Assembly (NCBI GenBank): GCA_022846035.1
Contig: AP025580.1
Coordinates: 1,798,001 to 1,862,000 of the forward strand
DNA length: 64,000 bases
Reading direction: 5' to 3'
Origin: Christensenellaceae bacterium
GTDB taxonomy: Bacteria; Bacillota; Clostridia; Christensenellales; Christensenellaceae
Shown here: positions 41,452 through 50,243 of the stretch, one piece after another
Layout: each line of letters starts with the position of its first letter
How positions within the stretch are numbered: position 1 is the stretch's first letter
The notes under the pieces: generated by a model
Database searches by the model: none
The model's input: only the letters and a program-made list of their open reading frames with translations
Told to the model about the DNA's origin: nothing
Translations under genes and position numbers: made by a program

Positions 41452-41634
41452 AATGAAAATATCTTCAATGCTCATATCAAAATACCGTGCAAGCTTAAAT
41501 GCCAATGTAATCGAAGGATTGTATCGTCCGTTTTCCAACGAGCCAATGGTCTGCCGGGACACTTCCAGTGCGGCGGCAAGTTCTTCCTGCTTGATTCCCC
41601 GTTCTTTCCGGATTTCTTCTAAACGGTTTTTCAC
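41437..41634 (-). CDS. XRE-family regulator, C-terminus altered by IS
   Basis: This 65-aa helix-turn-helix protein (GIKQEELAAALEVSRQTIGSLENGRYNPSITLAFKLARYFDMSIEDIF) is a YozG-type regulator common beside ABC operons. The start is GTG at 41634, with AAGGAGG upstream. The native end, rebuilt by removing the IS and one duplicate, is IFIYEEGKQ with its TGA overlapping the ATG of the next gene. In this sequence the IS gives IFIGTVK instead. The DNA-binding domain is intact, so the protein probably still works. Confidence 0.88.
   Translation of the reverse strand: MKNRLEEIRKERGIKQEELAAALEVSRQTIGSLENGRYNPSITLAFKLARYFDMSIEDIFIGTVK
41452..41459. repeat. 8-bp target-site duplication, right copy
   Basis: AATGAAAA, matching 40262-40269. 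Confidence 0.85.
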
Positions 41635-41651
41635 GGTGCGCCTCCTTTCTA

Positions 41652-41669
41652 TGGAAAGCCAGCTTTCCA
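41652..41669. promoter_or_regulatory. Operator dyad of the XRE/ABC operon
   Basis: TGGAAAGC-CA-GCTTTCCA, a perfect inverted repeat just after the -10 box; a further half-site GCTTTCCA is at 41709-41716. It is probably bound by the XRE protein (inference). Confidence 0.65.
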
Positions 41670-41676
41670 TATCTCT

Positions 41677-41704
41677 ATTATAGCAAAGAAGACACAAATG
41701 TCAA
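41677..41704 (-). promoter_or_regulatory. Promoter of the XRE/ABC operon
   Basis: Minus-strand TTGACA (41699-41704) and TATAAT (41677-41682), 16 bases apart, are both perfect consensus and stand upstream of the GTG start at 41634. Confidence 0.8.
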
Positions 41705-41756
41705 GTACGCTTTCCATTTAGAAATAAACTTTTTTCAATCCTCCCATTCTTTACCT

Positions 41757-42230
41757 CTATTGAGCAGCTAAGTTTATCACTTGCACATTGTTTTGCCGAG
41801 CATAATTTACCGTATACGCAGTCCCGCCTTTCTCCTGTGTTAAATAGGCAATACAGACGCTGCTGCCATCTACCAAACGGCGGTTTCTTTTGAACATACA
41901 GCCCCGAAAATAATCGTGAGAAGTATATACTACCTTGTCCGCCTGACTTTTGATTTCCTCATAAACCACTATATCATCTTTGTTCCAGCCTTTTGTCTGT
42001 GTAGTACACGGCAGGACTAAAATCAGCTTGATATGCGGATACTGTTTTTTCAAGGATAAAACGCATTGAGCAGCCAGCGTGTCAAAGCCCAATGCTCCGC
42101 CTGCGCTAAAGTACATATATCCTTCTTCTATCAGTCGAAGCAAGGTGTTTTTTAACCGCAGAGAGAGTTCCGATATGCTCTCCGGCGGTATTTTTCTATG
42201 TCCGGTAAAGCAAGCCGTTTTTGTCCTCAT
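41757..42230 (-). CDS. SLOG-family protein (DUF1273/YpsA-like)
   Basis: This 157-aa protein is of the Rossmann-like SLOG superfamily. It has the opening TACFTGHRKIPPE, YFSAGGALGFDTLAAQ (nucleotide-binding Gly-rich loop), LILVLPC and the last loop SVCIAYLTQEKGGTAYTVNYA. Members bind nucleotides or NAD-like ligands; some are linked to defence or stress. It is transcribed divergently from the XRE gene at 42374, so the pair may be a regulator and its target. Confidence 0.82.
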   Translation of the reverse strand: MRTKTACFTGHRKIPPESISELSLRLKNTLLRLIEEGYMYFSAGGALGFDTLAAQCVLSLKKQYPHIKLILVLPCTTQTKGWNKDDIVVYEEIKSQADKVVYTSHDYFRGCMFKRNRRLVDGSSVCIAYLTQEKGGTAYTVNYARQNNVQVINLAAQ

Positions 42231-42373
42231 TAAAAATCGCCAGCCAATCCAAAGCCTAAAAGCACAAAAAATCTAATTATAATGCTTATAGTATATCAAA
42301 GTCGACAATAAATATCAATAGTCTGTGGAACTGCGGAAACAATATTTATAGACTATGAATGGAGGCTGGAACT

Positions 42374-42706
42374 ATGAGTGAAATTGCAAAAACAATCGGG
42401 CAGCGTGTCCGCAATTATAGAATCGAAAAGGGATTAAGCCAAGAGAAGCTCGCCGAACTGTCCGGCTGCCACCCTACTTATATCGGGCAAGTTGAACGAG
42501 GGGAAAAGAACGCTACTCTTGAAAGTATCGAAAAGATCGCTTCAGCTATGAATGTCTCGCTTGCTCGGCTTTTTGAAAAAATAGGTGAAGATAGCGCCGA
42601 CAGCTATCCTATGAAATGCTACGAGCTGGTCGCAGCAAAAAGTAAATCCGAGCAGGAACATCTATATAAGATGTTAGTTGAAATGGATAAATATAAAAAT
42701 CAATAA
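42374..42706 (+). CDS. XRE-family helix-turn-helix regulator
   Basis: This 110-aa DNA-binding protein starts MSEIAKTIGQRVRNYRIEKG and has the helix-turn-helix LSQEKLAELSGCHPTYIGQVERGEKNATLESIEKIASAMNVSLARLF. GGAGG precedes 42374. The upstream sequence has a dyad ATAGTCT (42318-42324) / AGACTAT (42350-42356) around the expected promoter, probably its own operator. It is divergent from the SLOG gene. Confidence 0.88.
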   Translation: MSEIAKTIGQRVRNYRIEKGLSQEKLAELSGCHPTYIGQVERGEKNATLESIEKIASAMNVSLARLFEKIGEDSADSYPMKCYELVAAKSKSEQEHLYKMLVEMDKYKNQ

Positions 42707-42774
42707 AAGCGGCAAAAAAATACGGTGTTACCCAAAGCGGGCAGCACCGTATTTTTGTATATTATGATATAGTT

Positions 42775-43506
42775 TTATCTTAATTCCGTGCGCCGGATTA
42801 CGGCATATGAGCCGATTCCAAAAATCACTCCGATTACAAGAAATGATAGGATCGGAAAGAAAAGATTTACTGTACCATCACTCATAAGTCCTATTGCTTT
42901 CATCGTCAATTCCGCAGCCCTGCTCACAATTTCGTCTGAGAATACAAACTGGAACAGCGCAATAACAAGAAGAATGATTCCAGAAATTCCAACTCCAATC
43001 AAAAGAGAGATTATTTTTCCAACTCTATTAATAACTAAAACCGCAAAGTAGAAAAGGATGCAAAACATCAAATATAAAGCAGTAAGCCACAGCCAGTTTA
43101 CAAAAACATTCCCATATCCGTAAACACCACCATATAAAGTAAAATAGTTATCATTAAAATAATGAAGGGAGTTTCCGATTATGGTATCAATAAGCGCCAA
43201 TGTACCCGCCAGCAATGTAAACATACAAATAGTCGCCCCAAAAATATATTTTCGGGTGTATCCATTTTGGAGCAGTGCTTTGAAATCTTCTTTATAGCCT
43301 AATACTCCTATCACACTGACAAAAACAACGGAACTAAATTCTAAAGCATTCGATCCAATTTCATCTCCTTCCGTACAAATTGCAATAATCATAAAAATGA
43401 GAGCGACAATCAAATACTGGATCAAATAGAAAATTCCTACCGCCCTTATTTTCGTGGAGTATTCATATAAAACAGCAGATCTTAATTTAGTCATTTTCGC
43501 CGCCAC
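42775..43506 (-). CDS. ABC transporter permease
   Basis: This 243-aa protein has six hydrophobic stretches (AVGIFYLIQYLIVALIFMIIA, FSSVVFVSVIGVLGY, YIFGATICMFTLLAGTLALID, and others). It is the permease of the GntR-ATPase-permease operon and overlaps the ATPase gene by 20 bp. Small two-component ABC exporters of this type often give resistance to bacitracin-like or other peptides; here the substrate is unknown. Confidence 0.85.
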   Translation of the reverse strand: MAAKMTKLRSAVLYEYSTKIRAVGIFYLIQYLIVALIFMIIAICTEGDEIGSNALEFSSVVFVSVIGVLGYKEDFKALLQNGYTRKYIFGATICMFTLLAGTLALIDTIIGNSLHYFNDNYFTLYGGVYGYGNVFVNWLWLTALYLMFCILFYFAVLVINRVGKIISLLIGVGISGIILLVIALFQFVFSDEIVSRAAELTMKAIGLMSDGTVNLFFPILSFLVIGVIFGIGSYAVIRRTELR

Positions 43507-44356
43507 CTTTCTCTGTCATCTTGACAAACAACTTTTGCAGATTCATCGCCGTAACTTGCAGATTGCTTCCTTGAGGCAAAGCCGATTTCTCTCCTAATAT
43601 ATAGGCAATTTTTAAGCCGCCCAATTCATCGTATCCGATTACATTTCTGCCTTCACAATAACGGTCAACCTCCTGAGCCACTCCGGAAATGCTGTATCCT
43701 TTCTCCAACAGTTCCTCAACGGTTTCCTGAACAAGAATCTTTCCTTTATCAATCAAAACAACTTCTTCAATGATATTGGAAACTTCCTCAATCAAGTGTG
43801 TCGCAATAATAAGCGTCCGCTCATTATTCTCAAACTCTTTCAGAAGCAGGCTGTAAAACAACTCCCTATGATTTGCGTCAAGCCCTAATACCGGCTCGTC
43901 AAAGATCACATACGGAACATTGAGTGATAACGCAATAATCAGCTTGAAAATGGACTGATACCCTTTTGATAACGCCTTGAATCTTTTGTTCGTATCAAGG
44001 TTAAACTTTTTGGAAAGCGCAAAGGCTTTCTTCAAATCAAAGTCACTATAAAAGCGATTTGTCCATTTGAAATGTTCCTTAACCTTCAAATCTCTATCAT
44101 ATAAATCGGCTTCACTCATACAAAAAATTTTTTCGTGAACCCCCATATTTTCTTTAGCGGGAATCCCGTCAATCAGAATTTCGCCCTGATCCGCAAAAAT
44201 GCGATTCGCAATAATATTGATGAGCGTCGTTTTTCCGGCGCCGTTTCTTCCTAAAAATCCGTATATTTTCCCGAACTCAAAGGAGAAAGAAACATCGTCA
44301 AGCGCTGTAACATCTTTGTATCTTTTTGTTATATTCTTAATTTGAATGGCGTTCAT
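43487..44356 (-). CDS. ABC transporter ATP-binding protein (YtrB-like)
   Basis: This 289-aa ATPase has Walker A GRNGAGKTTLIN (about residue 37), signature LSKGYQSIFKLIIALS, Walker B YVIFDEPVLGLD and switch His IATHLIEE. The Lys-Gly-Tyr-Gln signature in place of the usual LSGGQ is normal in this subgroup. A C-terminal domain of about 70 residues follows. I chose ATG 44356, well spaced from GGGG; the ATG at 44362 is too close. It overlaps the regulator gene by 20 bp. Confidence 0.93.
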   Translation of the reverse strand: MNAIQIKNITKRYKDVTALDDVSFSFEFGKIYGFLGRNGAGKTTLINIIANRIFADQGEILIDGIPAKENMGVHEKIFCMSEADLYDRDLKVKEHFKWTNRFYSDFDLKKAFALSKKFNLDTNKRFKALSKGYQSIFKLIIALSLNVPYVIFDEPVLGLDANHRELFYSLLLKEFENNERTLIIATHLIEEVSNIIEEVVLIDKGKILVQETVEELLEKGYSISGVAQEVDRYCEGRNVIGYDELGGLKIAYILGEKSALPQGSNLQVTAMNLQKLFVKMTEKGGGEND

Positions 44357-44720
44357 TATCATAGCCCCTTTCTATCAGAGAAATTATATCTTCTTTGGAC
44401 ATTTGCAATTTCATCGCTTCGCTGATTAAAGCCTCTACATACTGCTCGTAAAATTGACTTTGCCTCTTTTGCCGTATTTTTTCCACCGCTCCTTCTTTTA
44501 CAAACATACCAAGACCTCTTTTCTTGTAGATGATTTCCTCATCAACCAACACATTCATTCCTTTCAGGACAGTGTGCGGATTGATACTGAGCAGCGCAGC
44601 GATTTCATTTGTAGATGGGATTTGTGTTTCTTCAGGAAATACCCCCGTAAATATAGAATCTTCAAGCTGCTCCGCAATCTGAATGAAGATGGGTTTATCT
44701 ATATTTGGATTTACATTCAA
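44337..44720 (-). CDS. GntR-family regulator (YtrA type)
   Basis: This 127-aa short GntR protein has a winged helix (PIFIQIAEQLEDSIFTG, then IPSTNEIAALLSINPHTVLKGMNVLVDEEIIYKKRGLGMFVKEGA) and a helical dimerisation tail of about 40 residues. The YtrA subfamily regulates ABC transporters sensed through cell-wall antibiotics. The start is TTG at 44720, with AGGAGG eight bases upstream. An operator-like dyad lies in its promoter. Confidence 0.9.
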   Translation of the reverse strand: MNVNPNIDKPIFIQIAEQLEDSIFTGVFPEETQIPSTNEIAALLSINPHTVLKGMNVLVDEEIIYKKRGLGMFVKEGAVEKIRQKRQSQFYEQYVEALISEAMKLQMSKEDIISLIERGYDNERHSN

Positions 44721-44752
44721 TCATAGCACCTCCTATATATGTTTGCCTGTTT

Positions 44753-44770
44753 GTTAGTCGAGTAACTAAC
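44753..44770. promoter_or_regulatory. Operator dyad of the GntR/ABC operon
   Basis: GTTAGT (44753-44758) and ACTAAC (44765-44770) form an inverted repeat around CGAGTA, just downstream of the -10 box. Confidence 0.6.
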
Positions 44771-44784
44771 TACATCACAAGCAA

Positions 44785-44813
44785 AGTATAGTCAAAAATG
44801 CTGTGTTTGTCAA
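44785..44813 (-). promoter_or_regulatory. Promoter of the GntR/ABC operon
   Basis: Minus-strand TTGACA (44808-44813) and TATACT (44785-44790), 17 bases apart, upstream of the TTG start at 44720. Confidence 0.75.
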
Positions 44814-44839
44814 TACCTTTTTCAAAAATTCTGAAATGT

Positions 44840-44872
44840 AAACAAGCCGCCTACATTTCTGCAAGCGGCTCA
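44840..44872 (-). terminator. Terminator of the transfer operon
   Basis: AGCCGC (44845-44850) and GCGGCT (44865-44870) form a hairpin six bases past the CHAP gene stop. The T tract is weak. Confidence 0.6.
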
Positions 44873-44877
44873 GATTT

Positions 44878-46614
44878 TTAATAAGCAGGCGCACCGTAGC
44901 CGAGGATTTCATAATATCCAACCGGATAGCTGTTCTGACGAACGGAATCGCCGGAGTTGCCTTCTACTGTATAAACTCTGCCATTTTCTACCTTTTGGAC
45001 GATACCCGTATGATCAGATTGTCCGTCCTGACCGCTTTCGCCCGCCCAATCAAAGAAGATAATCATACCCGGCGTAGGCTCGGCGCTGTTATCCAGCCAT
45101 TGTCCACGCTCCTTAAACCAGTTGACGCCGTTGACGCAGCCTGCGTATTTCGGAATCACGCCGGCGTCGATATACCCGCACTCATTCGCACACCACGAAA
45201 CAAAGCAGGCGCACCACTCTACACGGGAGTTAAAGCCATACCACGACCAGTACGGCTCGCCGCCCATATTTCCAATCTGAGAGAGGGCGACGGTTACAAT
45301 CTGATCGTCCGTACCAGTAATCCCGTAGAGTACCTGCGACCACAGGGAATTGTTTTCATCGGCAAGCAGTTCAGCGAGATAACTTTTCTGTTCCTCGTTA
45401 AAGCCGTACTGCACCGCCATTTCTTCGGCGGTCTTATGGCTTACCGTGATATATAGATAGGTTTGCGTGACCGTGTTTTCTGTCTCAACGATGTTGCCGT
45501 GACCGTCATCGGTTTCGGTTATTACCGTCTCTGTTTTTGTTTCTGTTCGAGAGGATATTTCATTCATCTCCCAAAAGACGTCCTTCAGAAGCTGCTTTTT
45601 CGATTCGTCCATCGTAGCGACTTCCTGCGGATTATCGGGATCGGTGTTGACCTTAACGGAATATACCGACAGCACCTCTTTCCAAACGGCTCGGCTTCCG
45701 CTCATTTCAAGGACATCATAAGATACCGAGTTTTTTTCATCCTGCAATTTGGTATCGTATTCGGTATTGATCTCCTGCACAACGGTCGGCATACTCATAC
45801 CCGTGCCGGAATCCTCGCCGGAGAAAAAGATACCGAATACCGAGCCGAGAAGCATACCAATCAGGCAAATGACAATAATGACCACAACCGCTACCCAACC
45901 GCCTGCGGCTATGGCGGCGATCAGCGCCTTTGTTCCGGCTATAATCGCCTTGACCGCAAGAGCGATTGCTTTTGCGATTGCCTTCGCTGTAACCACGGCG
46001 GCACGGGCAGCCGCCCTTGCTGTCTGGACTGCCCGTTGAGAAGCTTTGACCGTAGCCTGTGCTGTTTTCTGCGCCGCCTTTGCGGTACGCTGCGCTGTCT
46101 TAACGGTCGTTTTAGCGGTGCGCTCTGCGGTTTTTACCGTTTTTTGCGCTGTTTTCGCAGAGCCTTTCCCGACCGTCTTAATTGTCTTTTTTCCTGCGGA
46201 ACGGGCTGACTCTTTTACTGCCTTCTTCGGCTGTTCCACCGCCTTGACACTCTGGCTGACGCTTTTTTGTGGAGCTGCCGCCTGCGCCTGCTTTTGAAGC
46301 GACTGTGCCGCCCGCTTTTCCTTGAATTTCTGAATACCGTCCTTTGCCTTGACGATATTCTGCTTCGTCGCCTGAACGCCTTTTCGCCCCTGCTTGTCAA
46401 ACTGGTGGACGGCTTCGTGGGAAACTCGGTCGATGCCGTTTTCCAAGCGGTTGGAAGCATATTCTTCCACACTGCTTTCAGGGACATCAACAGAATGTTC
46501 CGCTTTTTCTTTCGTCTGGATAAAGGCGGATTTCATACGCTCGGCGGCGACCGCCGATTTGTCTATCGTTTTAATCGTGCCTTTGACCTTATCTCTCGTC
46601 TTAATATCCGCCAT
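44878..46614 (-). CDS. Conjugation-associated CHAP-domain cell-wall hydrolase
   Basis: This 578-aa protein is the counterpart of CD1108-type transfer proteins. It has an N-terminal charged domain (KTRDKVKGTIKTIDKSA) and a long Lys/Ala/Thr-Gln-rich coiled region with AQKTVKTAERTAKTTVK-type repeats (about 140-210). A membrane segment follows (WVAVVVIIVICLIGMLLG, about 240-265), then an extracellular domain ending in a CHAP amidase. The catalytic Cys is in SRVEWCACFVSWCANECGY and the His in QSDHTGIVQKVENGRVY. It would open peptidoglycan for mating-channel assembly. ATG 46614 follows AAAGGAGG. Confidence 0.88.
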   Translation of the reverse strand: MADIKTRDKVKGTIKTIDKSAVAAERMKSAFIQTKEKAEHSVDVPESSVEEYASNRLENGIDRVSHEAVHQFDKQGRKGVQATKQNIVKAKDGIQKFKEKRAAQSLQKQAQAAAPQKSVSQSVKAVEQPKKAVKESARSAGKKTIKTVGKGSAKTAQKTVKTAERTAKTTVKTAQRTAKAAQKTAQATVKASQRAVQTARAAARAAVVTAKAIAKAIALAVKAIIAGTKALIAAIAAGGWVAVVVIIVICLIGMLLGSVFGIFFSGEDSGTGMSMPTVVQEINTEYDTKLQDEKNSVSYDVLEMSGSRAVWKEVLSVYSVKVNTDPDNPQEVATMDESKKQLLKDVFWEMNEISSRTETKTETVITETDDGHGNIVETENTVTQTYLYITVSHKTAEEMAVQYGFNEEQKSYLAELLADENNSLWSQVLYGITGTDDQIVTVALSQIGNMGGEPYWSWYGFNSRVEWCACFVSWCANECGYIDAGVIPKYAGCVNGVNWFKERGQWLDNSAEPTPGMIIFFDWAGESGQDGQSDHTGIVQKVENGRVYTVEGNSGDSVRQNSYPVGYYEILGYGAPAY

Positions 46615-46732
46615 AGAAAACCTCCTTTCCGAGCGTCCTGTCACGCTCTGTAATAAAAAAAGAAGGGCAAAGGTAGAAACACCTTACCCCTCAAAGTGCG
46701 AGGGCTGAAAAGCCGCTTAAATCAAGAACTTT

Positions 46733-47101
46733 TTACCCTCTATTTTTCGATTCTGCACGCTTTTTCCTTGCGTACTCTGCCTGCTGCCTTTTGTATGCGA
46801 TACCGGCGCATTTCTCACAATACTTTTTCCTGTTGCCACGCTTGATAATGGGAGCGCCGCAGGAAACGCACCTGTCAGGGTGTGTTCCGAGTATCTCCGC
46901 CTCAAGTGACGGATCTGCCGGAAGCACCGCATTGCGGAAATACCTGCACAAAAGCGAATAGGATATGCTCTGCACACAGACACAGCCTTCCCCTTCATCA
47001 AGAATCAGGCAGTTTCCGTCATCATAATTAGCGCACAGCTTCTTTATCAGGGCGTTAGCTCGGTATCTCTGCCGCCCCGTCATTTGCGGGAGCATTGACA
47101 T
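46733..47101 (-). CDS. Cysteine-rich VLP-type protein
   Basis: This 122-aa protein belongs to a family found in clostridial conjugative elements (cysteine-rich VLP domain): YRANALIKKLCANYDDGNCLILDEG, CRYFRNAVLPADPSLEAEIL and a terminal zinc ribbon CVSCGAPIIKRGNRKKYCEKCAG. It probably binds zinc; function unknown. The start is set at ATG 47101 (MSMLPQ), overlapping the sortase gene by 47 bp; the ribosome binding site is weak. Confidence 0.75.
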   Translation of the reverse strand: MSMLPQMTGRQRYRANALIKKLCANYDDGNCLILDEGEGCVCVQSISYSLLCRYFRNAVLPADPSLEAEILGTHPDRCVSCGAPIIKRGNRKKYCEKCAGIAYKRQQAEYARKKRAESKNRG

Positions 47102-47876
47102 CACTGCTTTCTGTAATTTTCTTCGCCACCACAACAAGCCTTCCGTTGGTACGAGAGTATTCGCAGGTAGAAAGGGTAATCAGCTTATCGCCGTACTCTG
47201 CCGATACGCCCGTATCATAAAAAGAAAACTCCTTGCATTTAGCCACAAAAGCCTGAAATTCCTCCGGCGACTGAGCGTCCGTAAACCGGTAATATCGGAA
47301 GGAGTCAGGACTGTCGGTGTAAACTACGGTTTTGAAAGCCGCAAGGATTTCATACTCGTTTTTGTCCGTCAGAGTATGAAACGCAATCGTCCTGTGTTCT
47401 CTCCAAAAATCCTTACTCTTAAATTTTTCAAGGTCGGCGAACATTGCGCCATTGTTCATATGATGACCGTAAATCACCACATTGTCCGAAGGCTTCAAAA
47501 CATCGCAGTCCTCCTGCACATAAGGACAGCCATAGGAAGAATATTCTTTGTCAAACCCACGCTTCAGATAGTAATTGGGATTATCCGTTGTCTGCATAAC
47601 GGGATAATTGATGTTTGTATCTTCCACGCAAATCCAGCCGATCAAATCATTGTTTTGCCGGTACAGCTCGGTAAGCTCCGGCAGTATCGTCTTATCTTCC
47701 GAATAGGGAATCGGCTCGGCAGGCTCGGCTTGGCTGTCCTCTACGATCTGTACGAGAGAATCGTACATCTGCGCCTGATGTTCCGCCTCCCTGTAATGGT
47801 CGATAATGAAATAGCTGCTGACGCCGAGCAGGACGGCAAACGTCACCATCAGCGCAATACAAATCTTTTTTCTCAT
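47055..47876 (-). CDS. Class B sortase
   Basis: This 273-aa membrane transpeptidase has an N-terminal anchor (ICIALMVTFAVLLGVSSYFII) and the catalytic His in VVIYGHHMNNGAMF (about residue 132). The catalytic Cys lies in ITLSTCEYSRTNGRLVVVA and is followed by the catalytic Arg (about 232-245). SrtB-type enzymes anchor specific proteins; in conjugative elements one commonly lies beside virB4. Its substrate is not seen among the genes here (the PPQTGD protein at 18948-20159 is of another class). I chose ATG 47876, which has proper spacing to AAGGA. Confidence 0.93.
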   Translation of the reverse strand: MRKKICIALMVTFAVLLGVSSYFIIDHYREAEHQAQMYDSLVQIVEDSQAEPAEPIPYSEDKTILPELTELYRQNNDLIGWICVEDTNINYPVMQTTDNPNYYLKRGFDKEYSSYGCPYVQEDCDVLKPSDNVVIYGHHMNNGAMFADLEKFKSKDFWREHRTIAFHTLTDKNEYEILAAFKTVVYTDSPDSFRYYRFTDAQSPEEFQAFVAKCKEFSFYDTGVSAEYGDKLITLSTCEYSRTNGRLVVVAKKITESSDVNAPANDGAAEIPS

Positions 47877-47909
47877 TGTCATTTCCTTTCTGAAACAAGG
47901 GGCGGGAGC

Positions 47910-50243
47910 TTATGCGCTCTCGCCCGGTTTCGTTGTCATCAGCTTATACAGCTTCGTATTTTTCGGGAATTTATTTGCAAACGGCACGAGGGAGCTTCCC
48001 ACCTTGATAAGCCCGTGTCCGGCTTCCACATTCGTAATATACGACATCTGAAGATCGGAGATATTTAAGAGCTTCGCAAGCTCCAGCCTGTCCGTGGAAG
48101 CCTGATTGAGCATAATGATAAATTCAGAGTTTGCGAGCATTGTCCTTGCCGTATGGCTCTGCAAAAGGTCGTCCACATTCTGCGTGATACCCGTCGCATA
48201 CGCCCCGTATTTACGCACACGCTTCCAAAGGGTAAAAAGGAAGTTTGCAGAATACTCGTGCTGGAACAGCAGATAAATCTCATCAATGAAGATGAAGGTG
48301 TTTCTGCCTTTTGCCCTGTTCTGCGTAATGCGGTTTAAGATAGAGTCGAGAACGACCAGCATACCGATAGGCATAAGCTGCTTTCCGAGGTCTAAGATGT
48401 CATAGCAGATCAGGCGGTTATTGGTATCCACATTCGTATGCTTCGCAAAGGTGTTCAAACTGCCGTTTGTAAACAGCTCGATGGCAAGGGCGATTTCCTG
48501 CGCCTCCGGCTCGTCCTGCTTGAGAAGCTCCGCCCTGAAATCCTGCAAGGTCGGTACTTCGCCCTGATAGTTGTTCTGCTGATAGGTGCGGTACACGCCG
48601 GCGGTGCAGCGGTCGATAATGGATTTCTGCTTTGCGCCGAGGTTGCTGCCGCCGATGAGCTGTTCACACAGGGACATAATAAACTCGGATTTCAAAATAA
48701 CCGGATTCGCCCCGTCGCCGTATTCTTTTGTCATATCCATAGCATTGATGTGATTTTGGGAAGTAGCGGAGATATGGATCACCTCGCCGCCGAGCGCCTT
48801 CACAAGCTGTGAATATTCCCGCTCCGGATCAATGATGATAACATCGGAATCCGAAGAAAGAATCACATTCTCAATCTCGCCCTTTGCGGCAAAGGACTTG
48901 CCGCCGCCCGATACACCAAGGATAAAGGAATTACCGTTGAGGAGCTGCTTGCGGTCGGCGATAATCATATTTTTGCTGATCACATTCTGCCCGTAATAAA
49001 TCCCATTCTCGTGGAAAATATCCTGTACTCTGAATGGAATAAATACGGCAAGCGATTCCGTGGTAAGGGTGCGGAAGGTATCAATCTTTCTCACGCCGAA
49101 CGGTATAGCAGTATTCAGTCCGTCCACCTGCTGGAATTTCAACACGCCGAACTGACAAAGGTGCTTTCTCGCCGTGGTAAGCAGCGCTTCCGTGTCGTTA
49201 TCAAGCTGTTCTTTGGAATCCGCCGTATGCACAAAGGTAATCACGGCGAACATCATTCGCTGATCTCTCGTAGTCAGGTCATCGAGAAATTCCTTCATTT
49301 CCTTTTTCTGCTGCTCCATATCATAGGGAACGGTCGCCGAAAAGTTATTGTTGGAATTTTGCCGCCTCTGCCAGTTGGTAATATTCGTCTCCACGCCGAG
49401 CAGACGGTTTTCCGCTTCCCGTACCGCTTCATCCGTCGGCACAGGTACGACATCAATGGACATCATCAGATTGCGGTTGAGGTCTGTCAGCTCCGCCACC
49501 ATACTGTCCTTGATATAGGAAGCGTACTCACGCAGAAAAAGGACTCTCCCGTAACGGTCGCCCATTTTGAAGTAGTCCTTTTCAAATTCCATAGAATCAG
49601 GGCAGATATAGTCCTTGAAACTGTGTCCCTTTTTGCGGGTTTCCTTTATATCAAAGTGGAAAGAGGATTCCTCGCCCACACGATAAAAGTCGTGGAAGAT
49701 ACGCAGCCTTTCATCGGTTTCCAGCTCCACGCACTTGCTGCCGAGCCTGCCGAAGTGGGCGATCAGGTCAGCGCCCACACGGGCAAAATAATTCCTTGCG
49801 TCCTCAATATTCTTCTTGTTGACGGAAATCGTCATATACTTATCCTGCACGATAGCGTTTGCGCCCGTCGCTTTCTCCAAAAGGATTTTATTATATTCCT
49901 CACGGTATTCATCGAGGCTGTCGCCTTTCATCGGGATAAGGATGTTGTTCTCAAAGTCCAGACGGTTTAGGCGGCGGTTGTTGATCGTGATTTTTGTCGT
50001 TGCGCCGGAGTCGAGGGAATTGAGCAGCTCCGAGTATTCGAGGAACATCGCTTCCTTGTCCTCACGGCTGGCAACGGCATAGTTAATATCGGAAAATTTA
50101 TAGGTCTTGGAAAACTTGTCTTTCCCAATCTGAAAAATACCGTCATCATAGATGGCGATAATGGGGATCACATCCTGAACGCCCTTCGGCACGACAAACT
50201 TTTCCTTTTCCTGCTTGCGGAGATTGGTAAGTGTTTTAATCAT
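47910..50243 (-). CDS. VirB4-like conjugation ATPase (CD1110 family)
   Basis: This 777-aa protein powers the type IV secretion channel. Walker A is GVSGGGKSFAAKG (about residue 430), Walker B RNTFIFIDEIYLLFQ (about 655), and the TraG-like finger lies around GITQNVDDLLQSHTARTMLANSEFI. The N-terminal domain is typical of Gram-positive VirB4 proteins. It is essential for transfer. Its start overlaps the PrgI gene by eight bases. Confidence 0.95.
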   Translation of the reverse strand: MIKTLTNLRKQEKEKFVVPKGVQDVIPIIAIYDDGIFQIGKDKFSKTYKFSDINYAVASREDKEAMFLEYSELLNSLDSGATTKITINNRRLNRLDFENNILIPMKGDSLDEYREEYNKILLEKATGANAIVQDKYMTISVNKKNIEDARNYFARVGADLIAHFGRLGSKCVELETDERLRIFHDFYRVGEESSFHFDIKETRKKGHSFKDYICPDSMEFEKDYFKMGDRYGRVLFLREYASYIKDSMVAELTDLNRNLMMSIDVVPVPTDEAVREAENRLLGVETNITNWQRRQNSNNNFSATVPYDMEQQKKEMKEFLDDLTTRDQRMMFAVITFVHTADSKEQLDNDTEALLTTARKHLCQFGVLKFQQVDGLNTAIPFGVRKIDTFRTLTTESLAVFIPFRVQDIFHENGIYYGQNVISKNMIIADRKQLLNGNSFILGVSGGGKSFAAKGEIENVILSSDSDVIIIDPEREYSQLVKALGGEVIHISATSQNHINAMDMTKEYGDGANPVILKSEFIMSLCEQLIGGSNLGAKQKSIIDRCTAGVYRTYQQNNYQGEVPTLQDFRAELLKQDEPEAQEIALAIELFTNGSLNTFAKHTNVDTNNRLICYDILDLGKQLMPIGMLVVLDSILNRITQNRAKGRNTFIFIDEIYLLFQHEYSANFLFTLWKRVRKYGAYATGITQNVDDLLQSHTARTMLANSEFIIMLNQASTDRLELAKLLNISDLQMSYITNVEAGHGLIKVGSSLVPFANKFPKNTKLYKLMTTKPGESA

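Noticed and set aside
49011-49970. Plus-strand frame of 319 codons over virB4
   Set aside because: It is antisense to virB4, which has clear Walker motifs and codon pattern. A shadow frame.
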